Shown here: positions 33,691 to 44,860 of the stretch, one piece after another
Layout: the number at the start of each line of letters is the position of its first letter
Numbering within the stretch: the stretch's first letter is position 1
Origin: Gnetum montanum
Taxonomy: Eukaryota; Streptophyta; Gnetopsida; Gnetales; Gnetaceae
NCBI GenBank assembly: GCA_015680685.1
Contig: MNCI01020610.1
Coordinates: forward strand, 134,832-198,831
Direction of reading: 5' to 3'
Length of the DNA: 64,000 nucleotides
Notes under the pieces: model-generated
What the model saw: the letters and a program-made list of their open reading frames with translations, nothing else
What the model was told of the DNA's origin: nothing
The model's database searches: none
Made by a program: the position numbers and the translations under genes

Positions 33691-34326
33691 TCCCAAGCCT
33701 ATAAATACAGTGCCCAGGCTCACAATTGAAAAAGAAATCTTTTAGCAATCAAGTAGCGAAACTCTTGTAGTCTATTTGAAAGTTAGAGTATTTTCCAAGT
33801 GCTCACAACGGGAGGTTTAAGTGTGGACGGATCTTTATTCAAGCATTGTGTACCTGAGCACACCTTGTGTACGGCAATAAAGATGAGCTCTTTGATTCAT
33901 CCTTGCAACACTTGAGATTTGTTTTCTTATGCATTTATTTTATTTTATTTTCTTATGCATTTATTTTATTTTATGCACTTTACATTTCTGTTATTAGCAC
34001 AACAATTCATTTTGATCAATTAAGCAAATCGTTAAATTACACAAGCATGACCACTTCGGGCATGCATGTAACACTTGGTAACCCAGTAACGATTAGCGTT
34101 TAGTAACCCCAGCAATGTTGCACTAGTTCAGGATATGTACGGCAAGTGGGAATGGATGTTGGTGTTAGGATTAGTTAGAACTTAGTTAATGAGTAGTTAA
34201 GTTGAATTAGTCACTTAGTTACCTCTCTCCTTCCCTACTAGCACAAGACATAAAAACATAAAAGCTATAAAAATCATATGCCTCAAGCTTACTTAACAAT
34301 ACAATCGTGACATATAGGTAAGCTTT

Positions 34327-34420
34327 GGAAGACAACGATCAACCAACTTGTCCTTGTTCCACAAGGGCGCATNCGGAAGACAACGATCAACCAACTTGTC
34401 CTTGTTCCACAAGGGCGCAT
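34327..34420. other. Duplicated contig junction with single N
   Basis: The 46 bases 34327-34372 are repeated exactly at 34375-34420, separated by N (34373) and one base. Other LTRs of the family have a single copy here (for example about 41990-42038). Confidence 0.85.
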
Positions 34421-34508
34421 AAGCACTTATCCTTGGAATTCGATCGAATCATGCATGAAACACTCGTATTCATATGGTTGAGCGTAGGGGTACCTCGCCA
34501 CTCATCAT

Positions 34509-34526
34509 TGGCACCGTTGCCAGGGA
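34509..34526 (+). other. Primer-binding site of element C
   Basis: TGGCACCGTTGCCAGGGA one base after the LTR; complementary to the 3' end of plant tRNA-Asp with two mismatches. Confidence 0.85.
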
Positions 34527-34622
34527 CTTAGTTGTTTTTGCGCTTACTAGAACATAGGAAATCATTCACATCATTGAAACAAACCCTTAGGGTTGGTTGA
34601 GAAAATAATAAACAAGAATACA

Positions 34623-37140
34623 ATGCACACTGAACAGATAAGTATGTCTCCTTCTTCGTACGAAAGCGCCTCACCGCCTAGCTCTTAAACAGGAAATAGT
34701 CGGCGACATAATACACATGACGTTGATCCACCAGTTCCTCAACAAGTTCGAGTGGTACATATTCATCCTGATGAGTATATACCAGACTTCACCTTTATCC
34801 TCCATCAAGACGAACAACTGCATTGGTGAGACTTAGAAGGTAACATAGTGTTACCTCCCGATCATTCAGTCCCAAGCATGCTTCTTCATGCTCTCACACG
34901 AATTAGCATACCACACTTACATAGAGAATACGTTGTGCAAGACCATGACTCGAGAGAGTACTGTCCCACAAAGGCACAATGTCAAAGGGACTTGCAAGAG
35001 GAGAGACATCATAAGTCTTTGAAGGGTAAGTGGTCCTAAGATGCCCCACATGTCTTAAATGAAATGAGGGTGGTGAACCTACCTCAGGCAGTCACCCACA
35101 CAATGATGTTCCTCCCCTTGACTTTGGCTAAGGGGTTGTGTATCAGAACCTTCATTCCACTATTCATAACCCAAGTTCTGATACCCACGATCACAAAGGA
35201 TCCAAAAAAGGAACACGAACTCATGATAAAGGTGGACATTCTTATCACAATTGCTATCGGGGCTGAGACCGCAGAAGAGAAGGTAGCAGACACCGTTATG
35301 GTGACAGTTCTCCTTCTTCTTCACCTTCATCATCTCCTTCACCCTCTCCTTCAATATTCGGATGTGGTCATAAAGAAAAAGACCATGGGAATAAAGGTAG
35401 GCAAAGTGGAAGTCATAGACGAAATAGCTAGGAAAGGGGACGAGGGCGCTTTAGAGAGTCATGACATAGAAGAAGGGAGAGTAGGGAACAACGTAGGCAT
35501 CATAGACGTCATGGACGAGACGATCACGATGAACTCCTACTCACTACTTGAAGTATGTTAGACATAACTGAGGCTGTTAAAATACCAACAAGGCACCAGA
35601 AAGATAGTAGGATCAAGAGATTAAATTTGAACAATATCCCACGATTTGAAGGGGGATACAACACTGATCCTCAGAATCATTTACAAACATTCCATGATGC
35701 ATGTGCCTTACAAAACATATAGAATGAATGGTAAAAACTTAAGTTGTTCCCACGAACACTAGTTAAAGAAGCGTAAAGTTGGTACCGGTCCTTAGAACTG
35801 GAATCTATTCGTAGATAGAGTACTATGTTAGAATTGTTACTCCCAAGTGTCCTACCTGTGAAAGCAAATCCAAGGCTGGAAACAAGGAGGACATGAAGCC
35901 TTGGATGTTGCCATGGACCAATACTATGCACTGTTACATCGTTTTCCTAGCCATCGTTATTCGCAAAGGGATCAACTACACCATCTTGTAGACGGGCTTA
36001 GGCATGAAATGAGAAGAACCCTTGGGACTTATGCCCAAGGGAGACTATTTGAGCTTAGGTCCCATCAAATTCAAAGACTATTGGAGCAAGTTGCTAAGAA
36101 AGAAGCTGAGCTACGGTAGAGAGAAAGTGCGGAAGAGTATAACTGAGATCCTTCCCTTCGGAAGAGGGGAGTAAGATTTTGTGAGGATGAAGAAGAGTCA
36201 TGACTCGAAGAGATGGTGAATAGGAAAACTTTGCCTATCCAAAAGATGACATCAAAAGTTTTGGCAAAGGTAGATCAAATGTGGGATTCCCTAGACAATA
36301 GATTTCAAATTGTTCTTAAAATAGTAGAGGAGTCTAGAGAGCAAGGTAGTGATCGCGAAAAAAGAAAAAAGAGAGAAGCTGAACATGCACGTAGTAAGGG
36401 TAAGGGCAAAGTTGCCATCATGGAAGAGGTTGTGGATTCAAAAATAGACAATGATAGTGGATGCGAGATATGTCAATATGACCATCCTAAGGGATGTTTC
36501 CCTGTAATCTCACATCTGCAAGAGTTTGGGGTGTACGCACTCAACCCACGATTAAACAAAAGGAAAGCACCCCGAAGGTTACCTTATCCTCAAGGTAACC
36601 TAAGAAAATTCCACCAACCCTTAACATATTATCCCAATGGAACTCCACCACAACTGATTGAGTAATATCAATAGCGGTAATACCTACAATCATGGGGAAT
36701 GCCACCACCAAGGCAATAGTATCCTTACCGACAACCTGACCCATATGGATATTATGTGCAACAGCCAGTCTCTCCACGTGACTCTACTGGTCACGGTACT
36801 CCACAACCTCACTACCAAGCTTGTGAGTATTATGGGACTCCCTCTTCTAGAGGTGATATTCCGCAAGCATATCATCTTTCTCATCCAGTCGCATCTCTTC
36901 CTCCAATAGCTCCACTACCACCTGCTCCCATGATGCAAGGTGAAATCCCTACCGAGCCATAGCAATGTAATGTCACGAGGGCTATTAACTCTCAACCTAT
37001 TGTTGGTTCCAACAACCACATGAAGAAAAGACCTTTCTTTAGAACCAACAGTCCAACCAAGCCCTTGCAATCACAAGCAACTGATTCCTTAGATGCCTCA
37101 GTATCAATCAGAACTTCGGAGCCCCCTTCAACCCAATCAC
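34623..37140 (+). pseudogene. Gag of element C (broken)
   Basis: ATG at 34623 (MHTEQISMSPSS). N-terminal conserved block HPDEYIPDFTFILHQDEQLH, followed by a stop where B has Arg (TGA at the W-R-D site). Frameshifts lie in the His/Arg-rich linker (about 35050-35550). The Gag core shows NIPRFEGGY, HLQTFHDACALQNI and, after another disruption near 35840, MDQYYALLHRFPSH and HEMRRTLGTYAQGR. Then the basic segment REKRKKREAEHARSKGKGK, the CEICQYDHPKGCFPVISHLQ motif and a Pro/Tyr/Gln-rich region up to the protease. Confidence 0.85.
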
Positions 37141-37159
37141 TGCACTCAACACATACAAT

Positions 37160-37770
37160 CATGCTAACACATGTTGTCACCAATTGGATCAAAGCTGGCC
37201 ACCTTCCTAAGAAATTCTCTGATCCTAGGAGTCCTCTGATATACTTACAGATCATTGGAAATGCACCGTGCAAGGCTCTTTTGGATTTAGGTTTCGGTGT
37301 CAACTTGATTTCTCAAGAAATGTACAAGGCTTGGAACCTGCCTCCATTGAAAAAAAGCATTATCCATCTAGAGTTGGTCAACTAGTCCATCACTGTCCCA
37401 TGGGAACTGGTGGAAGGCATTGTTACCACTATTTGTGGGTGGTCATACCTAGCTGACTTCCTAGTGATTCAGGTAAACAACAGTAAGGGGGACTTCCCAA
37501 TGATAATGGGAAGAGCATGGCTAAGCATCATCGATGCACACCTAGGAATCCGTGATCTTTCCCTAGAAATATCAAAGGAAAATACATTCAAAAAGATCGA
37601 GACGAAGAAAGTTCTGTGCATCACATATAGTGACACACGGTGTAATTGCGTGTAGAGGTCATGGTTTGTGCAAAGTTTAGCATTGCCTGCATGCAATCAG
37701 TGTGCACAAGTGATTAACATACAAAGATGCCTGTATGCAGCAACCACATGATAGAAAGACACCCAGTGGC
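37160..37770 (+). pseudogene. Aspartic protease of element C (broken)
   Basis: LTHVVTNWIKAGHLP, then KALLDLGFGVNLISQEMY and GDFPMIMGRAWLSIIDAHLG. The catalytic D-S-G reads D-L-G (one C-to-T change from TCA). A stop at about 37384 replaces Gln. A linker with SDTRCNCV and CNQCAQV follows before RT. Confidence 0.8.
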
Positions 37771-37805
37771 TGACAGCTGATCAAGAAAGCAATTCACTCA
37801 TATGC

Positions 37806-39427
37806 ATGGAACCAACTGAGGGTTTGACTTGTGCTTACATCAATAGCATAGAAGCATTAGAGCAAGTCCATCGCCAACTTCCAAGTCTTAACCTTGAAAA
37901 TATCAATTGGGAGAAGTTGGAAATCCTTGAGAAATTTAAGCAGGAGCCCCTAAAGCTGAAGCCATTGCCCACCGGTATGGAATACATGTTCCTTAAAAAT
38001 GGAAAATCGGTAATTATCAACGCTAAGCTTGCTCCTCAACAAAAAGAAGAACTGTTGAAAGTAATAAATAAATGGTCGAAAGCCTTTGCTTGGTCATATC
38101 CCGAATTAACTAGAATAGATCCTAGGATATGCTAACATAGAATTTACATTGATCCCTCCATGAAGCCTCGAAGACAACTGCAGAGACGATTGAACCCTAA
38201 GCTGAAGCAAATAGTTAAGGAAGAAATCAAACAGCTTCTCAAGGCTGGGTTCATATACCCCATTGCTAATAGTGAATGGGTTAACCCCTTAGTTATTGTG
38301 CCTAGAAAGGGAGGCAAATGGAGGGTGTGTATAGATTTTAGGCTACTAAATATGGCAACATTCAAAGATCACTTTCCATTGCCATTTGTCGACCAAGTCT
38401 TAGACACCATCGCAAGGCATCGCTATTATAGTTTTCTATATGGATATAGCGGATATAACCAAATACAAATAGCCCTAGAAGACCAAGCCAAGACTACGTT
38501 CACTAGTCCTTGGGAAACGTTCGCATACAAACAGATGATGTTTGGCTTGTGCAATGCCCCTACAACATTTCAATGACTAGTTCTAAGCATATTTCAACAG
38601 CAGATAGGTAAATGGCATGGAGGTCTTTATGAACAACTTCTCCACTTATGGAGAAAACTTTGATGAAGCCCTGGACTGGTTGGATCAAGTGTTAAAAAGA
38701 TGTGTAGAAACCAATTTGAGGCTCAACTGGCAAAAAAGCCATTTGATGATCCAAGAAGGCGTAGTACTAGGGCACAAAATCTCACACACAGGGATAGAGG
38801 TAGATCTCGAGAAAATAAAAATTATCCAAGGAATTACCCGTCAATTAAAAACTATCAAAGATATTCAGTCATTCCTTGGACATATTAGCTACTATAGGAG
38901 ATTTATTAATAACTTTTTAAAGGTTGCCAAACCATTGGTGGAATTAACGAAAAAGGACATACCTTTTGAGTGGACCAAGGAATGTGAATTAGCTTTCCAA
39001 ACTTTGAAACAAAAGCTAGTAGAAACACCCATTCTACAAGCTCTTCACTGGTCCAAACCATTCCATATCATGACTGACGTGTCCAACTATGCTTTAGGAG
39101 TCGTACTTACACAGTTAGATGACCAAAAGCATTCTTATTACATCCACTATGAAAGTAGAAGTATTGTTGGTGCACAACTTAACTACACTACCACAGAGAA
39201 AGAATTAATGGTTGTAGTGTTTGCACTAGAAAAGTTTAGACACTATGTATTGGGATATAAAGTATATATACATTGCAAATCATAGTGCAATAAGGTTCCT
39301 CATGAATAAGCCAATAGTAAGCCCTCGTATCATACAATGGCTTGTAATCTTACAAGAGTTCTATTTAACGATGATCGATTGCAAGGGCACTAAGAATGTA
39401 GTTGCTGATCATTTATCTCGGTTGTGA
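37806..39427 (+). pseudogene. Reverse transcriptase-RNase H of element C (catalytic Asp pair lost)
   Basis: Linker EPTEGLTCAYINS and INWEKLEILEKFKQEPLKL, then RT: LKQIVKEEIKQLLKAGFIYP, KWRVCIDFRLLNMATFKDHF and MMFGLCNAPTTFQ. A stop and frameshift follow at about 38576-38610. The catalytic site reads VFMNNFSTYG: both Asp codons are AAC (38632-38637), each one G-to-A change from GAC. RNase H region: YALGVVLTQLDDQKHSYY, TTTEKELMVVVFALEKFRH, then a frameshift near 39280 and LMNKPIVSPR, KGTKNVVADHLSRL. RT is certainly inactive. Confidence 0.88.
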
Positions 39428-39429
39428 TG

Positions 39430-40415
39430 GGACAACAAAGAGGAAGAGTATCCAATTTCTGATCATTTCCTTGATGAATTCCTCTTTGTTGGTGTAGTGA
39501 ATAATCAATCACCCATGGAGACAAACTGGTACAATAGCATTCTTACCTATCTCCTCACCCAACAAACACCACAAGAGTTAAACCTTAAAAAGAAATAACA
39601 ATTTCTTCACCGAGCCAAGTGCTTTATGGAGATCAATGGGCAACTTTACAAAGTGTGTCCCAATTGCTTGGTTTGATGGTGTGTTACTGATATAGATCAA
39701 CTATGAGTTCTCCAAGATGCTCATGAGGGTCCTTGTGGGGGTCATTATGCTAGGAGATGAATAGCCATCAAGATCCTACTTGCAAGATATTATTGGCCTA
39801 CATTATTTCGAGATACCCATCGTTTCGTCTAATCTTGTGAGTGCTGTAAATGTGATGGGGGAATGACCGTTAGAATGGAGGGTCTGCAACAATGGATTCA
39901 ACCATTAGAACCTTTCGACATTTGGGAAATTGATTTTATGGGGCTGATTACACCAATGTCCAGTGGAAAAGCTTATATTATTGTTGTCGTTGATTACCTA
40001 ACAAATTGGGTCGAAGCAGTTGCTATTAAAGATTATACATCATCTACAACTACACAATTTGTTCAACAACAAATCATAAATAGGTTTGGTGTGCCACGTG
40101 CACTTATTTTAGACAATGGTATACACTTCACAGGTGCAACTTTTCTGAAATTAATGCAACGCTTAGGGGTTGAACATAAATTAACTACACCATACCACCC
40201 CCAAGCAAACGGTCAAGCAGAAGTCACCAATAGGGAGATTACGAAGATATTGACAAGAACCATTAGCAAGTTTAGGCGAGACTGGAGCACTAAACTGAAT
40301 GATGCTCTTTGGGCATACTACTCCACATGGAAACTTCCTACAGGCTACTATCCCTATGAGTTAGTGTACGGTAAATTACCAACGCTTCCCATTCAAACTG
40401 AGCTCCATACACTAT
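39430..40415 (+). pseudogene. Integrase of element C, N-terminal and core parts
   Basis: Zinc-binding region: HEGPCGGHYARR, YYWPTLFRD, then CECCKCDGG, where the second Cys pair follows a CX2C pattern; several stops. The core from 39863 is open: FDIWEIDFMG, VVVDYLTNWVEA, LILDNGIHFTG, TPYHPQANGQAEVTNREI. All three catalytic acidic residues (Asp, Asp, Glu) are present, unlike B. It continues RRDWSTKLNDALWAYYS until the N gap, which hides the C-terminal part. Confidence 0.88.
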
Positions 40416-40824
40416 NNNNNNNNNNNNNNNNNNNNNNNNNNNNNNNNNNNNNNNNNNNNNNNNNNNNNNNNNNNNNNNNNNNNNNNNNNNNNNNNNNNNN
40501 NNNNNNNNNNNNNNNNNNNNNNNNNNNNNNNNNNNNNNNNNNNNNNNNNNNNNNNNNNNNNNNNNNNNNNNNNNNNNNNNNNNNNNNNNNNNNNNNNNNN
40601 NNNNNNNNNNNNNNNNNNNNNNNNNNNNNNNNNNNNNNNNNNNNNNNNNNNNNNNNNNNNNNNNNNNNNNNNNNNNNNNNNNNNNNNNNNNNNNNNNNNN
40701 NNNNNNNNNNNNNNNNNNNNNNNNNNNNNNNNNNNNNNNNNNNNNNNNNNNNNNNNNNNNNNNNNNNNNNNNNNNNNNNNNNNNNNNNNNNNNNNNNNNN
40801 NNNNNNNNNNNNNNNNNNNNNNNN
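40416..40824. other. Assembly gap in element C
   Basis: Run of 409 N between the integrase core and the 3' spacer. In B the equivalent interval (about 17255 down to 16585) is near 670 bases, so the true gap is probably longer. Confidence 0.95.
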
Positions 40825-41945
40825 ATTGAATTATATCATATTGATTGCTAATGTTTGGTTTTTACCTTTGAATTATGATGCTAATATTAAGGTATAGTTC
40901 TTTTTGTAAAATAGGCAATGAGTCCACGTTGTCCACTCATCCATACAACTCTATGGTCTCCTTTGGCTTGGAACTATATAGTTCCCTTTTTCTAAGTAAA
41001 CTTGTTAATGAATTGGTGGCTGGGTATTTTTCAAACCAAGGAAAGATTCAAAAGATGAAAAGGGTGTGACTTCAAGGGGATTTGATGCATTAGTGCTAGC
41101 CATTCTCTTGGGTGCTTGGATGCCTTTTCTTGGGTTTTTGACCATTCTGACATTGTTCAAAAATTAGGAAGCTGAGTGAATAAAAATAAGTCTTTGCATG
41201 GTGTGGTTTTCATGAATAAACATAAAAAAAGAGAGAAAAAAGAGAAAAATGTTAGAATTCAAAGCACACCCCTTAGACATGATAAAGCAATATGGGCTAC
41301 AAGTGCTAGTTATGGCACTGGAAAGACATGTTACCCATGCCTAAAGGTTCCCTCTAACTAAGGCCCTTTCTCGCTTCCTACTTCTCCATCTCACTCTCCT
41401 TAGGATGGTGGTCACTCTTTGTGGAAGCATTCTTGTTGCCTCCAGAGGATGGATTGGCCACGTGTATTGATGCGAGGTCACTAAATGTGGTTAGTTTGAG
41501 TTTGGATTTGAGATGAGTTCTACTTAGTTATCTTAACCATGAAATACAAAAGGGGCTTTACACAACCTTTTTCTTGGGATTTCATTCCATCCTCTCCTCT
41601 CCATATTTCGTCCCATTTTCCACCTCATTGTCGATTTTATCATTAGTTCGTTCTGGGGTGATGCATTGTTTTTCTTTGGTAAATTCTTGTGGGTAAGTTT
41701 TTAACTCTTGCTTCCAAATGACATTCCTAGAGCCTATGAACTCTTTGGTTTGTGGGTTTTTCAAGGCATAAAGGGCATGAGCCTACTTTGGGAAGGACCC
41801 ACTGGCATTCCTTTTTTGGTGCAATTGTTAACTTATTTCCCTTAAACATTTCCTGCAATCAATCATTTCTTCTTTCATCCCCATCCATGACATCCATTTT
41901 ATTAGCGTTGCTGTTGATATTTTCCATCTTTCTTGTTCCTCATGT
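40825..41945 (+). other. Non-coding 3' spacer of element C
   Basis: No gene. Matches D 57925-58970 block by block (for example ATTGCTAATGTTTGGTTTTTACC, GGGTGTGACTTCAAGGGGA, CCCACTGGCATTCC). Ends abruptly at about 41945, where it joins the interior of an LTR; the polypurine tract and most of the 3' LTR are missing. Confidence 0.7.
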
Positions 41946-42125
41946 TCCTCAAGCTTACTTAACCATACAATCGTGACATACAAGTAAGCTTGGGAAAACA
42001 ACAATCAACCAACCTGTCCTTGTTCCATAAGGGCGCATAAGCACTTAGTCCTTGGAATTCGACGGAATCATGCATGAAATGCTCGTATTTGTATGGTTGA
42101 CCATAGGGTACCTCGCCGCTCATCA
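41946..42125 (+). repeat. Truncated 3' LTR of element C
   Basis: Matches the last part of the 5' LTR (about 34280-34507) and ends CGCCGCTCATCA. U3, TATA box and R are absent. Confidence 0.85.
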
Positions 42126-42130
42126 TTCTA

Positions 42131-44860
42131 TAAAGGAGAATTGGTTCCATTTCTATCTTTCGTATCATGATTGGCCCCATCATAAGCTTCATAAAATGAT
42201 CTTGTTGACTTTGATCACGAGTTAATAGGAAATTGAAAATGTAAATTGCTATGCTAGTTGAAATACTTGAAATTATTTAGTGTTACATTATTGGCCCCTA
42301 AAAGGTTATAGATAAAATATAACTTAATGTTACATGATCAAATTCCTTACAAGTTTATGGATAAAATCTAATTCAGCATTGCATGATCAAGCCTTTTGTA
42401 TAATTGGTAGTTGGCCTCTTGGCCAAAACAAAATCAAAACAAAAATCAAGAATTTGACCTCATGGAGAATATAGCAAAAACTCTCCACTGTTCATTAAAG
42501 GTACTATATTTTATATGGTCAAATGATTACATAGGATGATGCTACAAACTAGCAAATTCAAATCAAAGTATGTAAATAGCCAACATGTCACTTGTTAAAA
42601 CCCATTTTAACCAAAAATTATTAAGTAACAATAAGGTATTAGCCTAGTGGTAAGACTCTTGATTTGCTAGCTCCATCTCATGGATTTGACTCTAGGTAGT
42701 GTTAAGTTATAAAGGACTATATATTTTGGGTTTACCTATATTACAATTATTTCAAGGTTCCAACATCAAAATGATTTGATTCAAAACTTTAAATTTAAAT
42801 TTATGTTAACATGTTATTTGAAATTATATCCTAACATTTTATTAATGAAAATTTATGTTAGGAAATGTTGTACCACCATGTACCTACTTGTGCTTGCCCA
42901 TCATTTTATACTCTCCTATAGGTTTTCATACTCTTCTCTCTAATTTGCATTTATTAAATCATATCTGCATTATGCTAGTTGGCTAATTTTTAATGCCGTC
43001 CATTTGGTTCTTTTTGGCTATGTTATTTTTGTACTATGATATTATTTGCTATCTCTTTCCTCTTTTCATTAGTTGATTTTAATACTTTTAGGTTGAGCCA
43101 TCACCTCCCATAAATGTGGGTTTTGTTCCCGACTTTTTTCCTTGTATTCTTTTTGAGATTTTTCCTTTACAGTTTTTTTTTTAAATTAATGAATAAAGAA
43201 ACTTATCTTAAACACCAATTTTAAACGTTTTCCTCAATGATAAAGGGGCAACATAAAGTTGGATGTCTTTGAAAAAGTAGGAAAGCGTGGTGGCTTTTGT
43301 GCAATCAAAAGTAATCAATCGTTGTAGTGTTAAAGGGTAGGGGACCGAATGCCTGATCGACAAAGTTATCCGGTACGCTATGGAACGATATTTTGTTTCT
43401 TACAATGATTGTTTGTCTATTATCTTTCCTCCAAAGAAGTTGATAGCCTTAGCCATGGTCCCAAGCTGTGTATTTCAGATTCAACTTTTTATTTAAAAAA
43501 TTATTTTATAATTTTTCCCTAAAGAAAATTCATTTTAGAAATTAATAACCATTGATAAACGTGACTATCGATACTAAAATGTTATCCGAAACTCCAGTCC
43601 ACCCATGAGCTGCACAGGCAACCACAAAAGCACGATCTGAAAAAATGGCTGTCACAGGTAACGGTATGTTACGTGGATGCTTTTAAACTAAAACTGAAAT
43701 TTACAAAAATTTTATAGTAAAACTAAAATTTTAAGTACAGCGAGATCTTTTTTCTTGGATGTTTCGAATTAATTTATTTCAAAATTTCTTTTACAGAGTA
43801 ATTATTCAACGCCTAAATTATCAATTTTCATGTACCATGGAGAGGCAGTGTTACCACGGAGAAACAAATTTACACAAGCACCAATTTTTATATGTTATTA
43901 TTCTCATGTGCTCAGCGAATCTTAGGTAACGTCGTTTTGGGTTATAGTCCAGCATTACTTGGAAAGAGAACGACAACCACTGGCGCAACTTTTATAAAAG
44001 ATAAAATCTAACTTGGCCAATAATAATCAGATACAAGAAACCCCCCACAGCCCCTCTTCGCATCGGAAGATCAGAAAACATGGCTGCTCCCGCATGATTC
44101 TTTTAATCAACATTCTCCATTTTTAAATCGGTTTTTGTGTTTTAATAATGAACAGCCATGTTTTATAACTAGCCCACGCCCTGGAATCTTAGATTTAGGA
44201 GATCGATTCAGATCGAAAAGGTGTAGTAGTGCAGTACATTACTTTCCGATTGTCAAAAAGTAGATTGAACTTTTGCAGATCTACAGCTTATAAATAAATA
44301 ACAAAAACACATGGTATTTTGTTTCTATCTAAGGGACAGATTTTCCACCTCTCTGGGTCCGCAATGCAGGCAGCAACCTTTGAAGATTCCTTTCAGGAGT
44401 ACCATTGATCTGTGCCGTGTTCATGGCCACAAGATGAGACAGTAAAGACAACATCCTTCACTTCTTCTTTTGCTCCTGCGTGCCCTTAATTAGGCCCAGC
44501 TGGTTGCCCTTGCGCCACCTTCGATTGGTTGAGAGGAAAACAATGGTCAAGCAACCTTTATTTTTCATTACTTATTTGCAGTCATGAGGTATACACAGGA
44601 TATGCACACTTTTGCAGAGTAGAATAATAATAATTCCAGGTCCTACACGGATCAGTATACACTTAAGTAACTGCATCACCGGTACACTGCACTGACATGG
44701 AATAAACACAGCACTACAATACAATACAATACGGGAACAGCACGCAGGATCTCTCAGGTGAGTTTCCGATGATGCACAGACAGATTATTCCAGAGAAAGA
44801 TCCTATTATTCCAGGGGAAAAAGAGAGGGTAGGGTAAATGACGAAGGGTACCAGAGATTT
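42131..44860. other. AT-rich spacer
   Basis: No gene recognised. Holds a SINE-like remnant (42630-42790) and homopolymer tracts. The segment next to the HIPP gene (43900-44860) is less AT-rich and probably contains its 3' UTR. Confidence 0.5.
42630..42790 (+). repeat. SINE-like remnant
   Basis: TAGCCTAGTGGTAAGACTC is a good A box; GGATTTGACTC about 35 bases later is a weak B box; then GTTAAGTTATAAAGG as in the other copies at 26120 and 30130. Confidence 0.55.

Larger units (their letters stand above)
33446..34507 (+). repeat. 5' LTR of element C
   Basis: About 1.06 kb. U3 holds a tandem repeat (33461-33690) instead of the GATATC cluster seen in the other elements; TATAAATA at 33700-33707; AATAAA at about 33878; the end GGGGTACCTCGCCACTCATCA-like segment is shared with B and D. 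Contains an assembly artefact at 34327-34420. Confidence 0.88.
33446..42125 (+). mobile_element. Element C: Athila-lineage retrotransposon with truncated 3' LTR
   Basis: Plus-strand relative of B. The 5' LTR starts TGATGAAAGCGG at 33446 and ends CTCATCA at 34507; primer site, gag, protease, RT-RNase H and integrase follow, then an N gap. The right end is only the last 180 bp of an LTR ending CTCATCA at 42125. The flanks TTTTA (33441-33445) and TTCTA (42126-42130) differ at one base and probably represent the target duplication, so the truncation of the 3' LTR came after insertion. Many stops and lost catalytic residues show it is inactive. Confidence 0.87.

Noticed and set aside
33475-33745. 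Val/Ile/Thr-rich open frames on both strands
   Set aside because: Produced by the U3 minisatellite of element C, not a protein gene.
42636-42720. Functional tRNA gene
   Set aside because: The A box is good but the B box and acceptor stem are degenerate; fits a SINE remnant better.
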